Shown here: in pieces, positions 46,201-55,547 of the stretch
Numbering within the stretch: the stretch's first letter is position 1
Layout: every line of letters starts with the position of its first letter
Assembly: GCA_028564705.1 (NCBI GenBank)
Contig: JAPXFQ010002128.1
Span: forward strand, 930,001-994,000
From: Apricaphanius iberus
Taxonomy: Eukaryota > Chordata > Actinopteri > Cyprinodontiformes > Aphaniidae
DNA length: 64,000 nt
Reading direction: 5' to 3'
Notes under the pieces: generated by a model
Told to the model about the DNA's origin: nothing
Database searches by the model: none
Seen by the model: only the letters and a program-made list of their open reading frames with translations
Made by a program: the position numbers and the translations under genes

Positions 46201-48896
46201 TTGGGGCAAAGGGGAGTTTTTGCAGTCTTCTTTTAAGAAATGCCCTGGTTGGTAAACATTCCAAAACTATCTGCCATGCTAAGTCTTTGTGTTTGTTGAA
46301 CAGAGTTTTATGATTGATATTGTGCCAGGTCATTTCACACCAAGCTTCAGGGAGTTTTGCAATCGGTTTCATTTTATCATCTAGGGGAGCCATAATTCCT
46401 CTAGTTTAGCTTGAGTAATTTCTTGAGGAAGGCTCTTTCTTGAAATTTGTCTAAGTGTTTTAATTACTTCTTCATAAATTCTTGGGTGTTGTTCTGAAAA
46501 GGGGGTTTCAAACCAACCCTTTTGCCCCATGTAACCAGAACCTACTGCCCTTCCCAAAACTTGGCAAAATATGACCATGCAATTTTCCATTTACCAATAC
46601 CAGACTTTTGCACTCGCTGTATAGGATATGTATCCTGTCGAAAGCTTTCTGAAGATCCATCACTACAACGAAAAGTGGGATATTGCGTTGCTGGCTATAA
46701 AGGTAGCTGTCTCTAATGAGTGCAAAGCTGTTTGTCCTTACCCCACATGTTTGTTCTGGTCCTACCAGCTTATGTATGACTGAATGTAACCAGAAAACAG
46801 GGCCAAGAATTTCATGTCTCCTAGCAGTGTTATAGTCCTCCAATTCTCTAGATCGCTACGCAATCCTAATAAAAAAGTGGAAAAACACAGATATCTAGCC
46901 AGAGAAAGCACCTCAGTGACAAGCTACATAGACATTAGCATGAGCCATATAGTTATGTGGCAAAATGGCATGGTGCTCGATTTCCTTGAATGACTTCTTC
47001 CCTCATGCTGCCAACCATGACAACAACTACTAAGCATCCCATTCGCAACACTGAAACAATAACAAACAAAAACCCATGATAAAATTGCAGCAAACAGCTC
47101 AAAATAGAACAAAATAACTGAAAACGTGGCTACCCACAATGCACCTCACAAGCTCCTGGTCCCGCAGTGGGCGGGGTCAAAAAATATACTAAAATTTCTG
47201 CGGAAAAATACAATTTTACAGAGATCACTGTAATATTACTGACCAACACCTTACATTAAATAACTATGCTTAAATTTCTAAAAGATACAATTTTTGTTTA
47301 TTTTATTTATTATTAAAATACAACATCGTCAAACGAGGAATATCGTTTTTCCTCATTGGATTAATTCCTAAAATAACGTGCTGTTTGTTAATTTACATAT
47401 AATTATAGTTATTTTACAGTAAATATTTGTCAAAAAACATTTGTCGTTATTGTATTTTTCATTTACATATTTTATGTAACTTTACAGTTGTATGTACCTT
47501 TTTGAAAACAGAAAAATGCAGTAAAATAAGTTGACAGTAAAAATATTTTTTACACGGTAGCTTTTCATATAAACAATTTTTATAATAGTTTTACTGTAAA
47601 GCCCTGTGTGATTACCAGTAGGCCTATGTCTAGAAAGGTGCTATCTGAATAGAGTTTGACTTACATATGGAGTCACTAGCAGGTCCGGTTAAGTAAGCAC
47701 TCCCACAAATTGTAGCTTGCACTAGTTAGGCCAAAACAAACTAACCAATGTCATCTTGAAATTTATTACCAAAGGGAGGATTGGACATTGCAAAGGTTTT
47801 TTTACAGGGGCACTAGCTCAGAGCCACAAGGGTTGTTTTGTTTTGGGGGGTTTTGGAGGCAAACTATTTATTGGTTGTGAGTGAAATAATTGTTTTACAT
47901 TGTACCTTATGTACAATTGATAGGCCCATGCTAGGTGTTGTATTTTAACATTGTGGATTATATAAAAATACTTCAATATTTCAAATGTATGAATATATTG
48001 TGCATCTTTTTTTTAAACCAACATGGAACAACATGCCAGAGGACATTTTAAACCCACCACCCATCAATTCTGACATGTAGGTCTACCTATCAATGTTAGT
48101 GAAGCCTCCGATTTACTAAATTCACAAGAAAATTAAATAAAAAATTCGGGGGGGGGGGGGGGGGGGGGGGGGGGGGATGGAGGGGGCTGGAGGGGCATCT
48201 CCTTAAATCAGAAAATCGAAGACAATTTGCAAATTACATCTGGGACATCTAAAACTGTCCTGCCAGTTTTAGATGAGTGTAACACAGATCATTCTAATGT
48301 TCCACATTAACTTTGCCTCCTCAGCGTGGCAAAGTTATACAGAGGCCTAATAATAAGCCATCATTTGATTAACCCTAACCAGGGAAAGAAGTAACAAGCA
48401 GGATAGCGAGCTTGAGAAACAGGCTTTCACCACTCATATAATCATCATACTTTATTCCAGACACAATGAGGTCCATAGTGGGAAAAAAATAAAAAACAAA
48501 ATATATATATACACATTTATTTATTTTTAAACGACAAACATCACAACAAATGCCTACTGTATTTTTGCATGAGTATTACTATTTTTTTAATTGGGAACCC
48601 AAACTGGCTTCAACCCAGGGGCCCCCTATCCTAAATATCTTGCCCTTTTTGAGAGGCAATTTCGTGAGAATTACTTGCTACATTTTACAAAATTTAGCAG
48701 AAGTACCCACCCTAAGTCGTTCCTTGGCGTTGACAAGTTCTCTTTTCTTGACAGTTTCGCTGAAGTCCTCTGCAACAAAGTAGAGCCCGTTTCTGCCTCG
48801 TTTAAACTTCTCGATGCTGCAGTACAGGGGTAGAGCAGACTCGCCGGTGAGTCGCTTCAGAATATCACTCATTAGTTCGGCTTCTGGAACCTTCAT
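36869..48896 (-). CDS. figla: figla: factor in the germline alpha, bHLH transcription factor (spliced, 4 coding exons)
   Basis: Figla is an oocyte-specific bHLH protein that dimerises with E proteins and binds E-boxes to activate zona pellucida and other oogenesis genes in the nucleus. The basic region [13 protein letters not shown] ends exon 1, and exon 2 continues IRNLN with both helices and the diagnostic loop/helix 2 segment [19 protein letters not shown]. Exons 3 and 4 supply the acidic C-terminal part. All joins are phase 0 with AG/GT sites: donors GTGGGT, GTAAGTA and GTGAGTG, then GTAATT or read-through after exon 4. Exons give 62, 49, 30 and 50 codons (191), plus 34 more if exon 4 reads through to TAA at 36869. 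The usual fish protein is about 200 residues, from memory. Introns are 8.0 kb, 87 bp and 3.2 kb, and the large ones are filled with transposons. Confidence 0.88.
36971..37120 (-). CDS. figla: figla exon 4 (possibly terminal)
   Basis: Preceded on the minus strand by a pyrimidine tract and TCTGGAAG acceptor, it reads [20 protein letters not shown] and on to [18 protein letters not shown] nearer AG four codons on would put the exon out of frame, which favours the acceptor chosen. A weak donor (TCG/GTAATT) follows at 36970. If it is not used the frame stays open for 34 codons to 36869. Either a fifth exon exists further on or this is the last one. Confidence 0.7.
37901..38010. repeat. A39 tract and adjacent T-rich tract
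   Basis: A run of 39 A at 37901-37939 is followed by T-rich sequence at 37971-38010. The T-rich tract is probably the antisense poly-A tail of the retroposon at 38020-38205. Confidence 0.7.
38020..38215 (-). mobile_element. Retroelement 3' end, inverted copy of 23045-23235
   Basis: The minus strand reads ACTAATAAAGATTTTTCATA and CTGTTGGGCTTGTACTTGGT in the same order as the plus strand at 23089-23190, with about 85-90% agreement by eye over some 160 bases. It ends in a T-rich tract on the plus strand (poly-A tail). Severely 5' truncated. Confidence 0.7.
38282..39897 (+). mobile_element. Tc1-like transposon, complete ends, frameshifted transposase
   Basis: The ends CAGTGCATCCGGGAAGTATT and its inverse (ending 39897) are flanked by TA at 38280-38281 and 39898-39899. 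Length is 1616 bp. The transposase on the plus strand is in pieces: about 38926-39120, then 39030-39356 in another frame with conserved VEWCISS-type content lost, then an open 106-codon stretch at 39238-39558 reading [26 protein letters not shown] and [11 protein letters not shown]. Second and third catalytic residues are therefore present; the second motif has Ile where Asp or Asn is usual (DNIPKHT). Premature stops and frameshifts make it inactive. Confidence 0.88.
40361..40450 (-). CDS. figla: figla exon 3
   Basis: Acceptor TTTTTCCTAG precedes AATGATGG; the 30 codons read [20 protein letters not shown] and end in WRMDD before the donor GTGAGTG. Phase 0 at both ends. An 87-bp intron separates it from exon 2. 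Confidence 0.85.
40538..40684 (-). CDS. figla: figla exon 2 (helix-loop-helix)
   Basis: Acceptor TTTTCTATGCAG precedes ATCAGG. The 49 codons begin [18 protein letters not shown] (end of basic region and helix 1), cross the loop [10 protein letters not shown] and continue through helix 2, [16 protein letters not shown]. The donor is a perfect AAT/GTAAGTA. This is the diagnostic exon of the gene. Confidence 0.92.
41746..42844. mobile_element. hAT-like inverted-repeat element
   Basis: AGGGCTGGGCGATATAAAAC at the left and the inverse of ATCACCCAGCCCT at the right end define about 1.1 kb. The subterminal parts hold CGATAT and TATCG words typical of hAT elements. The interior includes a CpG-richer block (42120-42260) without a transposase frame. 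The 8 bases outside the two ends do not match exactly, so the duplication has decayed or the borders are off by a base or two. Confidence 0.6.
43264..43297 (+). repeat. Poly-A tract
   Basis: An uninterrupted run of more than 30 A following CACACAC; no retroposon boundary is evident upstream. Confidence 0.8.
43833..45451 (+). mobile_element. Near-intact Tc1-like transposon
   Basis: The ends CTCTACCGTTCAAAAGTTTG (43833) and the inverse of CAAACTTTTGAACGGTAGTG (ending 45451) are flanked by TA (43831-43832, 45452-45453). Length is 1619 bp. A single transposase gene occupies the middle in two overlapping frames. Both termini and nearly the whole coding region are well preserved, which marks this as the youngest Tc1 copy in the window. 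It sits in figla intron 1 in the opposite orientation. Confidence 0.92.
44245..45289 (+). pseudogene. Tc1-like transposase with one 1-bp frameshift
   Basis: Cut-and-paste transposase that binds the terminal repeats and catalyses excision and TA-targeted integration with a DDE core. The first frame (from ATG 44245) starts [20 protein letters not shown], with a PAIRED-type N-terminal helix-turn-helix (about residues 8-46), a GRPR AT-hook-like motif (59-62), a second HTH (about 75-110) and the first catalytic Asp in [12 protein letters not shown] (Asp154). At 44921-44922 an extra A shifts the frame and the first frame ends at 44982. The +1 frame carries on with QQDNDPKHT (second Asp) and [11 protein letters not shown] (Glu) to a stop at 45287-45289. 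All three catalytic residues are present; the frameshift is the only obvious lesion. The expected full length is about 340 residues. Confidence 0.9.
45452..45562. other. Short AT-rich spacer
   Basis: Between the Tc1-like element and the Tx1-like LINE fragment. Nothing seen. Confidence 0.5.
45563..46860 (-). pseudogene. Tx1-like (L1-clade) LINE remnant, antisense, interrupted by a SINE
   Basis: The minus strand shows, from high to low coordinates, a reverse-transcriptase segment (46508-46843) with [10 protein letters not shown] and [13 protein letters not shown] (the Asp-containing palm motif), then after an internal deletion a C-terminal segment (46130-46393) with [20 protein letters not shown], then beyond the SINE a further C-terminal piece (45563-45844) with [19 protein letters not shown]. 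This order is that of Tx1-group LINE ORF2. Frameshifts and deletions make it inactive. Confidence 0.75.
45871..46125 (+). mobile_element. tRNA-derived SINE inside the Tx1-like LINE
   Basis: Has clear Pol III internal promoter boxes: A box TGGCTCAGTGG (45880-45890) and consensus B box GGTTCGATTCC (45923-45933), 33 bases apart. The body contains CCCCTGGGCAAGGCACTTAA, and the tail reads AAAGCGCTTTGAGTGGTCAG then ACTAGAAAAGCGCTATATAA. The flanks share a weak ACTTT-type match, perhaps a decayed target duplication. Both boxes are intact. The insertion splits the LINE C-terminal coding region. Confidence 0.85.
46861..48147 (-). other. Repeat-like AT-rich part of figla intron 1
   Basis: Contains TTTTACAG/CTGTAAAA words scattered over 47190-47610 (for example ATTTTACAGTAAATATT and AGTTTTACTGTAAAGCCC), which resemble the interior of fish repeats of this type, but no pair of termini could be fixed. 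Confidence 0.35.
48148..48176 (+). repeat. G29 homopolymer run
   Basis: Twenty-nine consecutive G in figla intron 1, C-rich on the transcribed sense strand. Capable of quadruplex formation; length is likely to vary or be misassembled. Confidence 0.9.
48711..48896 (-). CDS. figla: figla exon 1 (start codon and basic region)
   Basis: ATG at 48894-48896 begins [20 protein letters not shown]. The 62 codons end in [12 protein letters not shown], the DNA-contacting basic region with the conserved E-box-reading Glu in AKER. The donor AGG/GTGGGT at 48705-48710 joins in phase 0 to IRNLN of exon 2. Upstream an acceptor-like TTTCTTTTTTCAG lies 18 bases before the ATG (48915-48917), so a non-coding 5' exon may exist. 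Confidence 0.9.
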
Positions 48897-49100
48897 CGCA
48901 GCAGTTCACAGTCACTGAAAAAAGAAATGCCTTGTCCTCTTTTTACTAAATCTCGTTCTACGCACCGACTTGACGTAAATACGTGAGCCCCCAAGATGAC
49001 ACCCGGGAGAGCGGAAGAACACACCTGCGCTGTGTGCTGTGTTAATTAGACTCGCGCCGTCAGTGGCGTTGCTCACGAGAATGACGTATTATGTATGCTG
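48897..49100 (-). promoter_or_regulatory. figla 5' flank with an E-box
   Basis: Contains CACCTG (49022-49027), an E-box of the CANNTG type that bHLH proteins including Figla can bind, within a block with more CpG than its surroundings (CCCGGG near 49005, CGCGCCG near 49055). No TATA box at a convincing distance. Autoregulation is inference. Confidence 0.35.
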
Positions 49101-50220
49101 ATTTTAATTATAGTGTCCTTTACCCTCTGCTGTTATCTCAGCTTTCACGTGAAGATGCGCTTAAAAAAACTGCACCACTAAATGTTAGGTTCTAGATCTT
49201 GTTTTTCATTAGCCTGCTACAAAAAATATTGATGTCTTTGGTGAGACATTTATTGTGCAGATGGCATCTTAAAATATAGTGTTACAAGTAAAGTTGAAGT
49301 CAGTGGATCTAAAACAAGGGAGCTGCTTTGTTCTGGAAGAAGCAACTTTGCCAACACTGAGTCAGAGTTTTTAACTTATTGCAGCTTTCCTCTGTTCATA
49401 ATTTGTTATGCCAGTCTTTTGTTTCAATACCGTTCAACATCATCTTTAGCTACAGGGATTACAACAACCCATTTTAGGTAATTCGTCAACCCAATCCTGG
49501 ATAACTGGGTATATCTAGGCCTAAACTGATTTAACACATTATTGACGAACAGGGTTAAGTTATAGCATACATCTAGATACGTGTCTAACACAATTTGTAA
49601 TCTTAAATGTGACTAAAATAACCCATAACCTGGAAATATTGGAAAATACAGAATAAATTATAAGTTAAAATGCATGATTTACTTTTTGCTTTAATTCATA
49701 AAAATGATCAAATCTAACAACTCAATAACTCCTATTAAACTATACAAATTTTTTGATATAATTAGACTATTAAAATCAAAATAATTAGATGTAACACTGA
49801 AATTATGTCCCATCTGTACCTTAAGGACTAATTAATTGCTCAAAAGATGGAGGAGGTTTAGTGAAGTCTGAACAGATATTTTCATGATTCAGAATGGCTG
49901 CCTGTCTTATCTGTAACAAAACAAACAGAATAAAACACAGGTTCATATTCTGGAGCCAGTATTTGGTTCAAACAACCCAACCTTTGTCCCAACAGCATAA
50001 AGTTTGCTATAGTTTTAGTTTTGATTTGTTGGTACATTGTTCGTAGATATTCTCCTAAAGTTTTATCTCAACACTTCAATTCCTCCTTTTTCCTAAAGAT
50101 TATTGCTCATGCAGGTACTTTAAGATGTACAAAAACATACAGTTTTCTCTATTATGCCACAGCATTTCTGGTATTAAACTGTTAAATCAAAAGAAAAAAG
50201 TTACTGGTTTAGAAGTCCGA
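49101..50220. other. Unassigned AT-rich stretch upstream of figla
   Basis: No gene or element recognised. Confidence 0.4.
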
Positions 50221-50230
50221 CAACAGGCTC

Positions 50231-50455
50231 TCAACGATATTCCATAGCAAAATGAGGCTTTTGGCGGCTAATTAACCCAGATGTGTAACTTCTTGCCATC
50301 TGCTTTGGCATGGCTCCATGTTTGCTCCCAGCGTGGGCCACTGTTTCACCAGGGTAAGACATGTGTATGCTTTGAAACTGAGAAGGTGGTAAAGAAGGTT
50401 GAGAAACCATTCCTTCCCTAAAGTAATCCAACAGCTTGTCGATAACTGACCCAGG
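50231..50455 (-). CDS. Unrecognised ORF, exon-like
   Basis: A minus-strand frame open from just after a TGA near 50460 to a TGA at 50231. It has no ATG start at its upstream edge, but an acceptor-like CTTCCTGGGTCAG lies there, so it could be a terminal exon beginning VIDKLLDYFREGMVSQPSL and ending KPHFAMEYR. The product is hydrophilic with Ser, Gln and Met, without transmembrane or repeat features. I do not recognise the family. It lies 1.3 kb upstream of figla on the same strand. It could equally be chance. Confidence 0.25.
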   Translation of the reverse strand, partial: PGSVIDKLLDYFREGMVSQPSLPPSQFQSIHMSYPGETVAHAGSKHGAMPKQMARSYTSGLISRQKPHFAMEYR

Positions 50456-50460
50456 AAGTC

Positions 50461-51249
50461 ATAAAATAACTGCTGGCCTCACTTTAGTTCAGTGTTTGTG
50501 ATTAAACAATATGAAAGAGAAAAAAAAAAATCTTCATGACCCCTAAGACTTTGAAGAAATTCTTATGTTGACTGAAGTCCGAAAAAATCGTTCAGAAAAA
50601 TAAAACCGACTAAGGCTGTTCGAAAAAGAACATCTTGCTGTAATCAGCCACTTTGGTATGATTATGGTCATGAGTGGTTTTGCTGCTTTAGGACCTTGGT
50701 AATTTGCCATGAATGATGGAAACATGAATTCTGCTCTTCACTAGAAAAGAGAGTAAGGTCTCTTCCTGACCTTCAGCTCTAGTGCACTTAGATCATAAAG
50801 CAGGACAATTAATAAAAGCGCACATTCAGTCCATATCTAAAAAAAGAATGAAACAATGAAGGTTGTGGTCTAATAACATTCCAAATGTAATTTCATTAAG
50901 ATCTTATGGCATGGCTTTAAATATGCCGTTCACACTCAACAACACTCCGAGATGGCGGAATCAAAACAATTCTGCAAAGAAGAGGGAGGCAAAACTCCTC
51001 CTCAGGCATCCAGAAGACTTATAAAACTTGGTTTTCCATCTAAGCGTGGAAAAACAGTTAATAGGGAATTACTTCCTCCCAAAGGATCCAGTTGGTTTGG
51101 ATAGCTTTTTTTCCCCTTGAGACAAAAAAAAAACCCAAAATAAATATTAAAAAAAAAACAGCTGAATCTTTTATAGTTACTCAGGTTATTTTTTCCAAGT
51201 CAATATGTCTGATGTTAATCTTTATCTCCAAATTGGCTACATTCCCTCT
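50461..51249. other. Unassigned
   Basis: AT-rich with short A runs; nothing recognised. Confidence 0.4.
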
Positions 51250-52145
51250 TTCAAACATGCAGTATGCCCGAGATTTTCCATAATGCAAATGTTCATAAAC
51301 AGCATTCAGAACGAAGGAAATGACATCTTCGATGCTCCTGTTTGACTATAAGCAAATTGGAGAGGGTCCATGTCAGCAGGAATCTGTCCTTTAATTTAAT
51401 TCAACACCAGATGTTCAAACGTTTTCATTTGGACAGAAGTTACGGCCACTGGCCGATAATTATTGATTATGTCACAGGGGTCCTCTTAGGCACTGTTGTA
51501 ATCACAAAGTTCTTAAAACTGTGAGGCACAGTGTCGTTCCTAAGTGACATGTTGAACAGATGTGTTAGAAAAGGCGCCAGTTGCTCTGTCTTAGAACCCG
51601 GGGATGAATACCATATGGACCAGGGGCTTTCTTTACCTCGGTTCTGGACAAGACTCTCTCAACGTCGTGCTGAAAGACGGTAAGATAGTTCAGCTCACCG
51701 CAGGATGAAGGAAAGACAGCACCTTCATTATCTATTTCAAATCTACAATAAAACCGATTAAGATCATTTGGGAGAGAGTGGTCGGAAGCAATAATACTCC
51801 CTGTTTTTGTTTTTCAGGAGGTAATGGTGTTCACTCCCCTCCGCATGTGAAGAGGGTCATCTTCTTTAAAATATTCCTCTATCTTCTTCACATAGGAACG
51901 CTTACCGGCTTTAATGGATTGCTGCAATGAATATCTGGCCTGCTTATAGGCAGCAGCATCACCTGATTTAAAATCTGCATGTCTTTCTTTTAGTTTCATT
52001 TTAACATCGGAATTAAACCAAGGTTTTTGCCTGGGATCTATTTTAATAACCTGCAGTGGTACACAACAATCGATGCAAAAGTTTATATGACCAGTCACAA
52101 CATCACAATATTCATCCAAGTCTTCTGACTGGAAGACAGACAAAT
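51250..52145 (-). pseudogene. Non-LTR (jockey/CR1-like) LINE ORF2 fragment, antisense
   Basis: From 52143 downward a 109-codon frame reads PLQVIKIDPRQKPWFNSDVK and GDAAAYKQARYSLQQSIKAG, the linker between the endonuclease and reverse-transcriptase domains in CR1- and jockey-like LINEs. Further on (about 51800-51250) the translation, with frameshifts, includes KKAPGPYGIHPRVLR, VPKRTP and FAYxxNRSIEDVISFVLNA-like content, the N-terminal reverse-transcriptase blocks. The catalytic YADD region is not reached. Stops and frameshifts throughout. Confidence 0.75.
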
Positions 52146-52167
52146 CCGTGGCATCAAAACAACCTTG

Positions 52168-52335
52168 TAATTGTAGTTCACTGTCTTTAATTCAATTCAT
52201 TTCACTTTTATTTAAATAGCACCAATTCACAACAAATGTCATTTCAAGGCACTTTACAATAAAAGTCGTTTCAATACAATTACACAAACATTACAATCAG
52301 TTAAAAGTTTTCTGTGTAAGGAATCCCAGCAGATT
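52168..52335 (-). repeat. Dispersed repeat, 3' end copy 3
   Basis: AATTCAATTCATTTCACTTT and GTCATTTCAAGGCACTTTAC match the copies at 11915 and 13320. It follows the LINE fragment closely but on present evidence is independent. Confidence 0.5.
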
Positions 52336-54567
52336 GCGATGAGTCATCGACGTGAGGTTGTGCCCGTGTAGTACGCATTTTACGCTTTGTATGTCTTCTC
52401 CTCATGATATATGTAGGAAGAAGAATAATAGAGACATGATCAGATTTGCCGAAAGCTGTAGAATGATACGCTGCTTTAATATTACTATACCATTGATCTA
52501 AAATCTGTGATCCTCTGGTAGGATATTTAACATTACCTTAGTGCCTTAAAACAAACTATTAAGCAAACCCTTTCACAAATTTTACACTCATAAGACAAGG
52601 GCCTGAACATTGCCACTGAGAAGATAATTTATCTGATCAGGCAGAACACTGTGATATCAAGCTCAGCTGTTACTGTAGGTCAAGCCTAAGGAATTTGGGT
52701 GTTGTTTTTAACCACTCATACAAAAGATGTAGATCATACTTGACAGATTGTCCAAAAGGTTTTCAAACATTTGAGAATTATATTATTATTTATAACTTAT
52801 GTTTGGGACAAAACAGGAACTTTAGATGGTAATTCACGCTCATCTATTGCAACATTTCACACTTTAAAAAAGACAGAGATAAACAAGTGAAATGGTTTAT
52901 TGTTACACAAAACATTTGATACCATCCTCTTGGTCTGTAAATTGTTGATTAATGAATGATTGATATGATTAAAACAAAACAAAAAATACATATGTAATAA
53001 TTATTGGTTCTTACTTGGATTTTAAAGCTAAAGGCTGCATAAATACGAGGTTACTTCCTCCTGTAACCTATCCCAGGAGGAAGTAGAGAGCGTGCCTTTG
53101 ACAGCAATGCTAATGGATCTAAAATGATTGACAAGAAGTAAGTAACTTCATATATATGGCAATGAGAATAATAACAGAACTGTTTACCGAAATAGCAGGG
53201 ATGGAAAACTGGAAATCATATTTCCACAATTGAAACTCCAGAGTAATTTTACTTTGAAACAATACCCTTTGAGATAAACTCACCTTTAAGCTCACTATTT
53301 TGAGTTAAATAGGCCAGATCAAGTCAGTCAGAACTCTTCCTGAAACCAACAAAGAAATCAAATCCAAACAGGAAAAGTTTCAGGAATCAATCAGACCCAG
53401 TAGACCTAGCTGCACCAACACGTACTGACAATTTTCTGTCTCCTCTCTTGAAAGCTTTTACTAATCTTTTTTCTACTACTTGTGCTATGCTTTCTCTTTC
53501 AGTTTCTGGTCCTTCATCTCCTTTATATCTTCATAGCTATAAGAAAGCCATAGATGAGGTCAATGTCAACACTGTCAACAGTGTCCCTCTTTCTCGTTTT
53601 TTATCCTGGTTCTCTTTGGCCAAAATTTTGAGAACTCCTCTCAATCTGCTAGATTGGTGAAGTTAGCTGGTCTCACATGAAATATTTCCCTCCAACTTTG
53701 AAAATCCATGGTGCTATGGCAGTGCCATTTCATGTGTGCGCTGACTCATATCTGTATGAGACAGGGTACTGAAACTAATTGCATACATGCATGAGGATAC
53801 ATTTAAGGAGGAAATATGAGTAAAAGATGAGCTGCCAATTACCTGAACAACCTCTGAATCTTTTTTTCCTATTTCTTTGTTGTCTTGGTAACTCATCACA
53901 TGGAGCTGGTAAGCCCAGCTTGTGTGACAGCCCACCTCACCTCTGCAGGATTTGTCTGATCCACTGGCTTGGGGGGAGCCTTGGGTCATTCGGCATGTGG
54001 ATGATGGTTAGAGAGAGGCCAAGAGATGCTGGCGCTGATTCAGACAGCAAATACCACAAGAGGTTGTGTACTGCTGTCACTGGAAAAGCATTCCATCACT
54101 CCCCAAATGCTGCACAGTCTTTTTTAAAGGTTTCCCTTGTAGACTGCTAAGACTCTCCATGTTTGAAATGGAAATTAAAACCTGAATGCCACCCTACCCA
54201 AACTGCAATTATTATTCTTTTGTGAAAACTGCAAAATTCTACTCCAACTATCTCTCTTTCACCCGTGGACACTGACTAATGCACAGGAGCAGCAAAAATC
54301 TCCATAAGCTTGCAGCCAAAGGCCGGCAGGATTTGAGCCTGGCAGATATGTCTTATACGAACCCAAATAAGAAATAGTTGGGACAGTATGGAGAACACAA
54401 ATAAATAAAAAAGAAAGTAGTGATTTCTAAACTTACTTTGACTTGTGTTTCATTGCAGATAAAATTAACAAATAAACTAGGCTTTACTTGAGGGATAGTG
54501 AGACTGAGCTACAGGAGGAACGTAGGAGCCCGGATATGTGCGAGAACTTGCACTGGAGATAAGAGTC
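52336..54567. other. Unassigned, with weak L2-like trace and a hairpin
   Basis: About 52670-52790 has a trace of the L2-type phrase NLGVVFN in one frame. A perfect 12-bp stem hairpin lies at 53052-53085. A patch at 53930-54060 is slightly less AT-rich. No gene is supported. Confidence 0.3.
53052..53085. repeat. Perfect 12-bp hairpin
   Basis: TACTTCCTCCTG and CAGGAGGAAGTA separated by a 10-base loop. Confidence 0.75.
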
Positions 54568-54995
54568 AAACCTAGTTTATGCTTCTGCGTTTTGACGGAG
54601 ACAGATTGACGTAACACCATTATTCATCAACGCAAGGGCTCTTTGTCACCTACGCAAGGACGCACGGAGTAGAGGTCCAAATTTTAATTATCCGTTGACG
54701 GAGAGCATATGCATCTGATTGGTCAGTTTCAGTAACAGCAAGCGATCCCTTCACCAGAACAAGGCTCTATGGTCGCTGTAATCAGTAGTTAATGCAGCGT
54801 TTGGTCACTATATGCTTTATATTGAAAGGATAATTTATTTTGGTGTAGGACAGCAACAAAAAAACGGCTGCTGTGTTTATTTCCATGCGTTTCTAGAGTA
54901 TTCTATGACCCGCACTTCTAGTAAAAAGCTTTACAGCTTAATCAAAACTTAGTTTTTATAGTTAATTTCTCCTTGAGGGAGAAATGCGTTCACAA
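54568..54995. mobile_element. Second copy of the 883-1511 element, right end missing
   Basis: Aligns with 883-1294: CCTAGTTTATGCTTCTGCGT at the start, CACCTACGCAAGGACGCACG, TATGCTTTATATTGAAAGGA and GAGAAATGCGTTCACAA at the end, in the same order and spacing. The homology stops at about 54995, so the right third including the terminal repeat is missing. Confidence 0.75.
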
Positions 54996-55547
54996 CATTA
55001 TCTGATTAGCACCAAATTCAATAGCATGGATATTAGTCCAACCCTAGAAGATATGTATGCCGATATTTGGTGGGCATGGCCTCATACCTGCACAAAGGAC
55101 CTTAGAAGCATTAAAACAATGATCCTCGAGCAACGCTTTCAACTAGGATTGCGAAATTCTGCACATATACATTTTTCTGAAGACCCATAAAAATATTTTT
55201 TAAGCCAGGTTCCATTTTCCACAACAGGTCGGCCAATTTGGTCATAAGCTGCCATTTTTGCCTTTTGAACACTTTGTTATGCAGATTTTATCATCAGCCT
55301 GCATAGAAGTGTGCACAGCCCTCAGCGGGGCTAAACTGAGAGGGCCATTCGAGTCTGCTTGCAGCTTTATTTTCCTTTTAATCATCTTGTCATTGTTATT
55401 TTGCCTTTTAATCACTTTTAATTTCATTGTTGCTGAAAATGTGAAATACAACTACAATTGCCTTGCTTTTTCAGCTTTTTACCAGATACCTGAAGGTTTT
55501 TGGTGGAAACTGATTGGCATTTACAACTGTCTGTAACTGTCAGAATC
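54996..55547. other. Unassigned
   Basis: No gene or element recognised. Confidence 0.4.

Larger units (their letters stand above)
40685..48710 (-). other. figla: figla intron 1 (8.0 kb, transposon-rich)
   Basis: Holds a hAT-type element (41746-42844), a near-intact Tc1-like element (43833-45451), a Tx1-like LINE fragment with a SINE inside (45563-46860) and simple runs, including A33 near 43264-43297 and a G29 run at 48148-48176. Confidence 0.8.
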
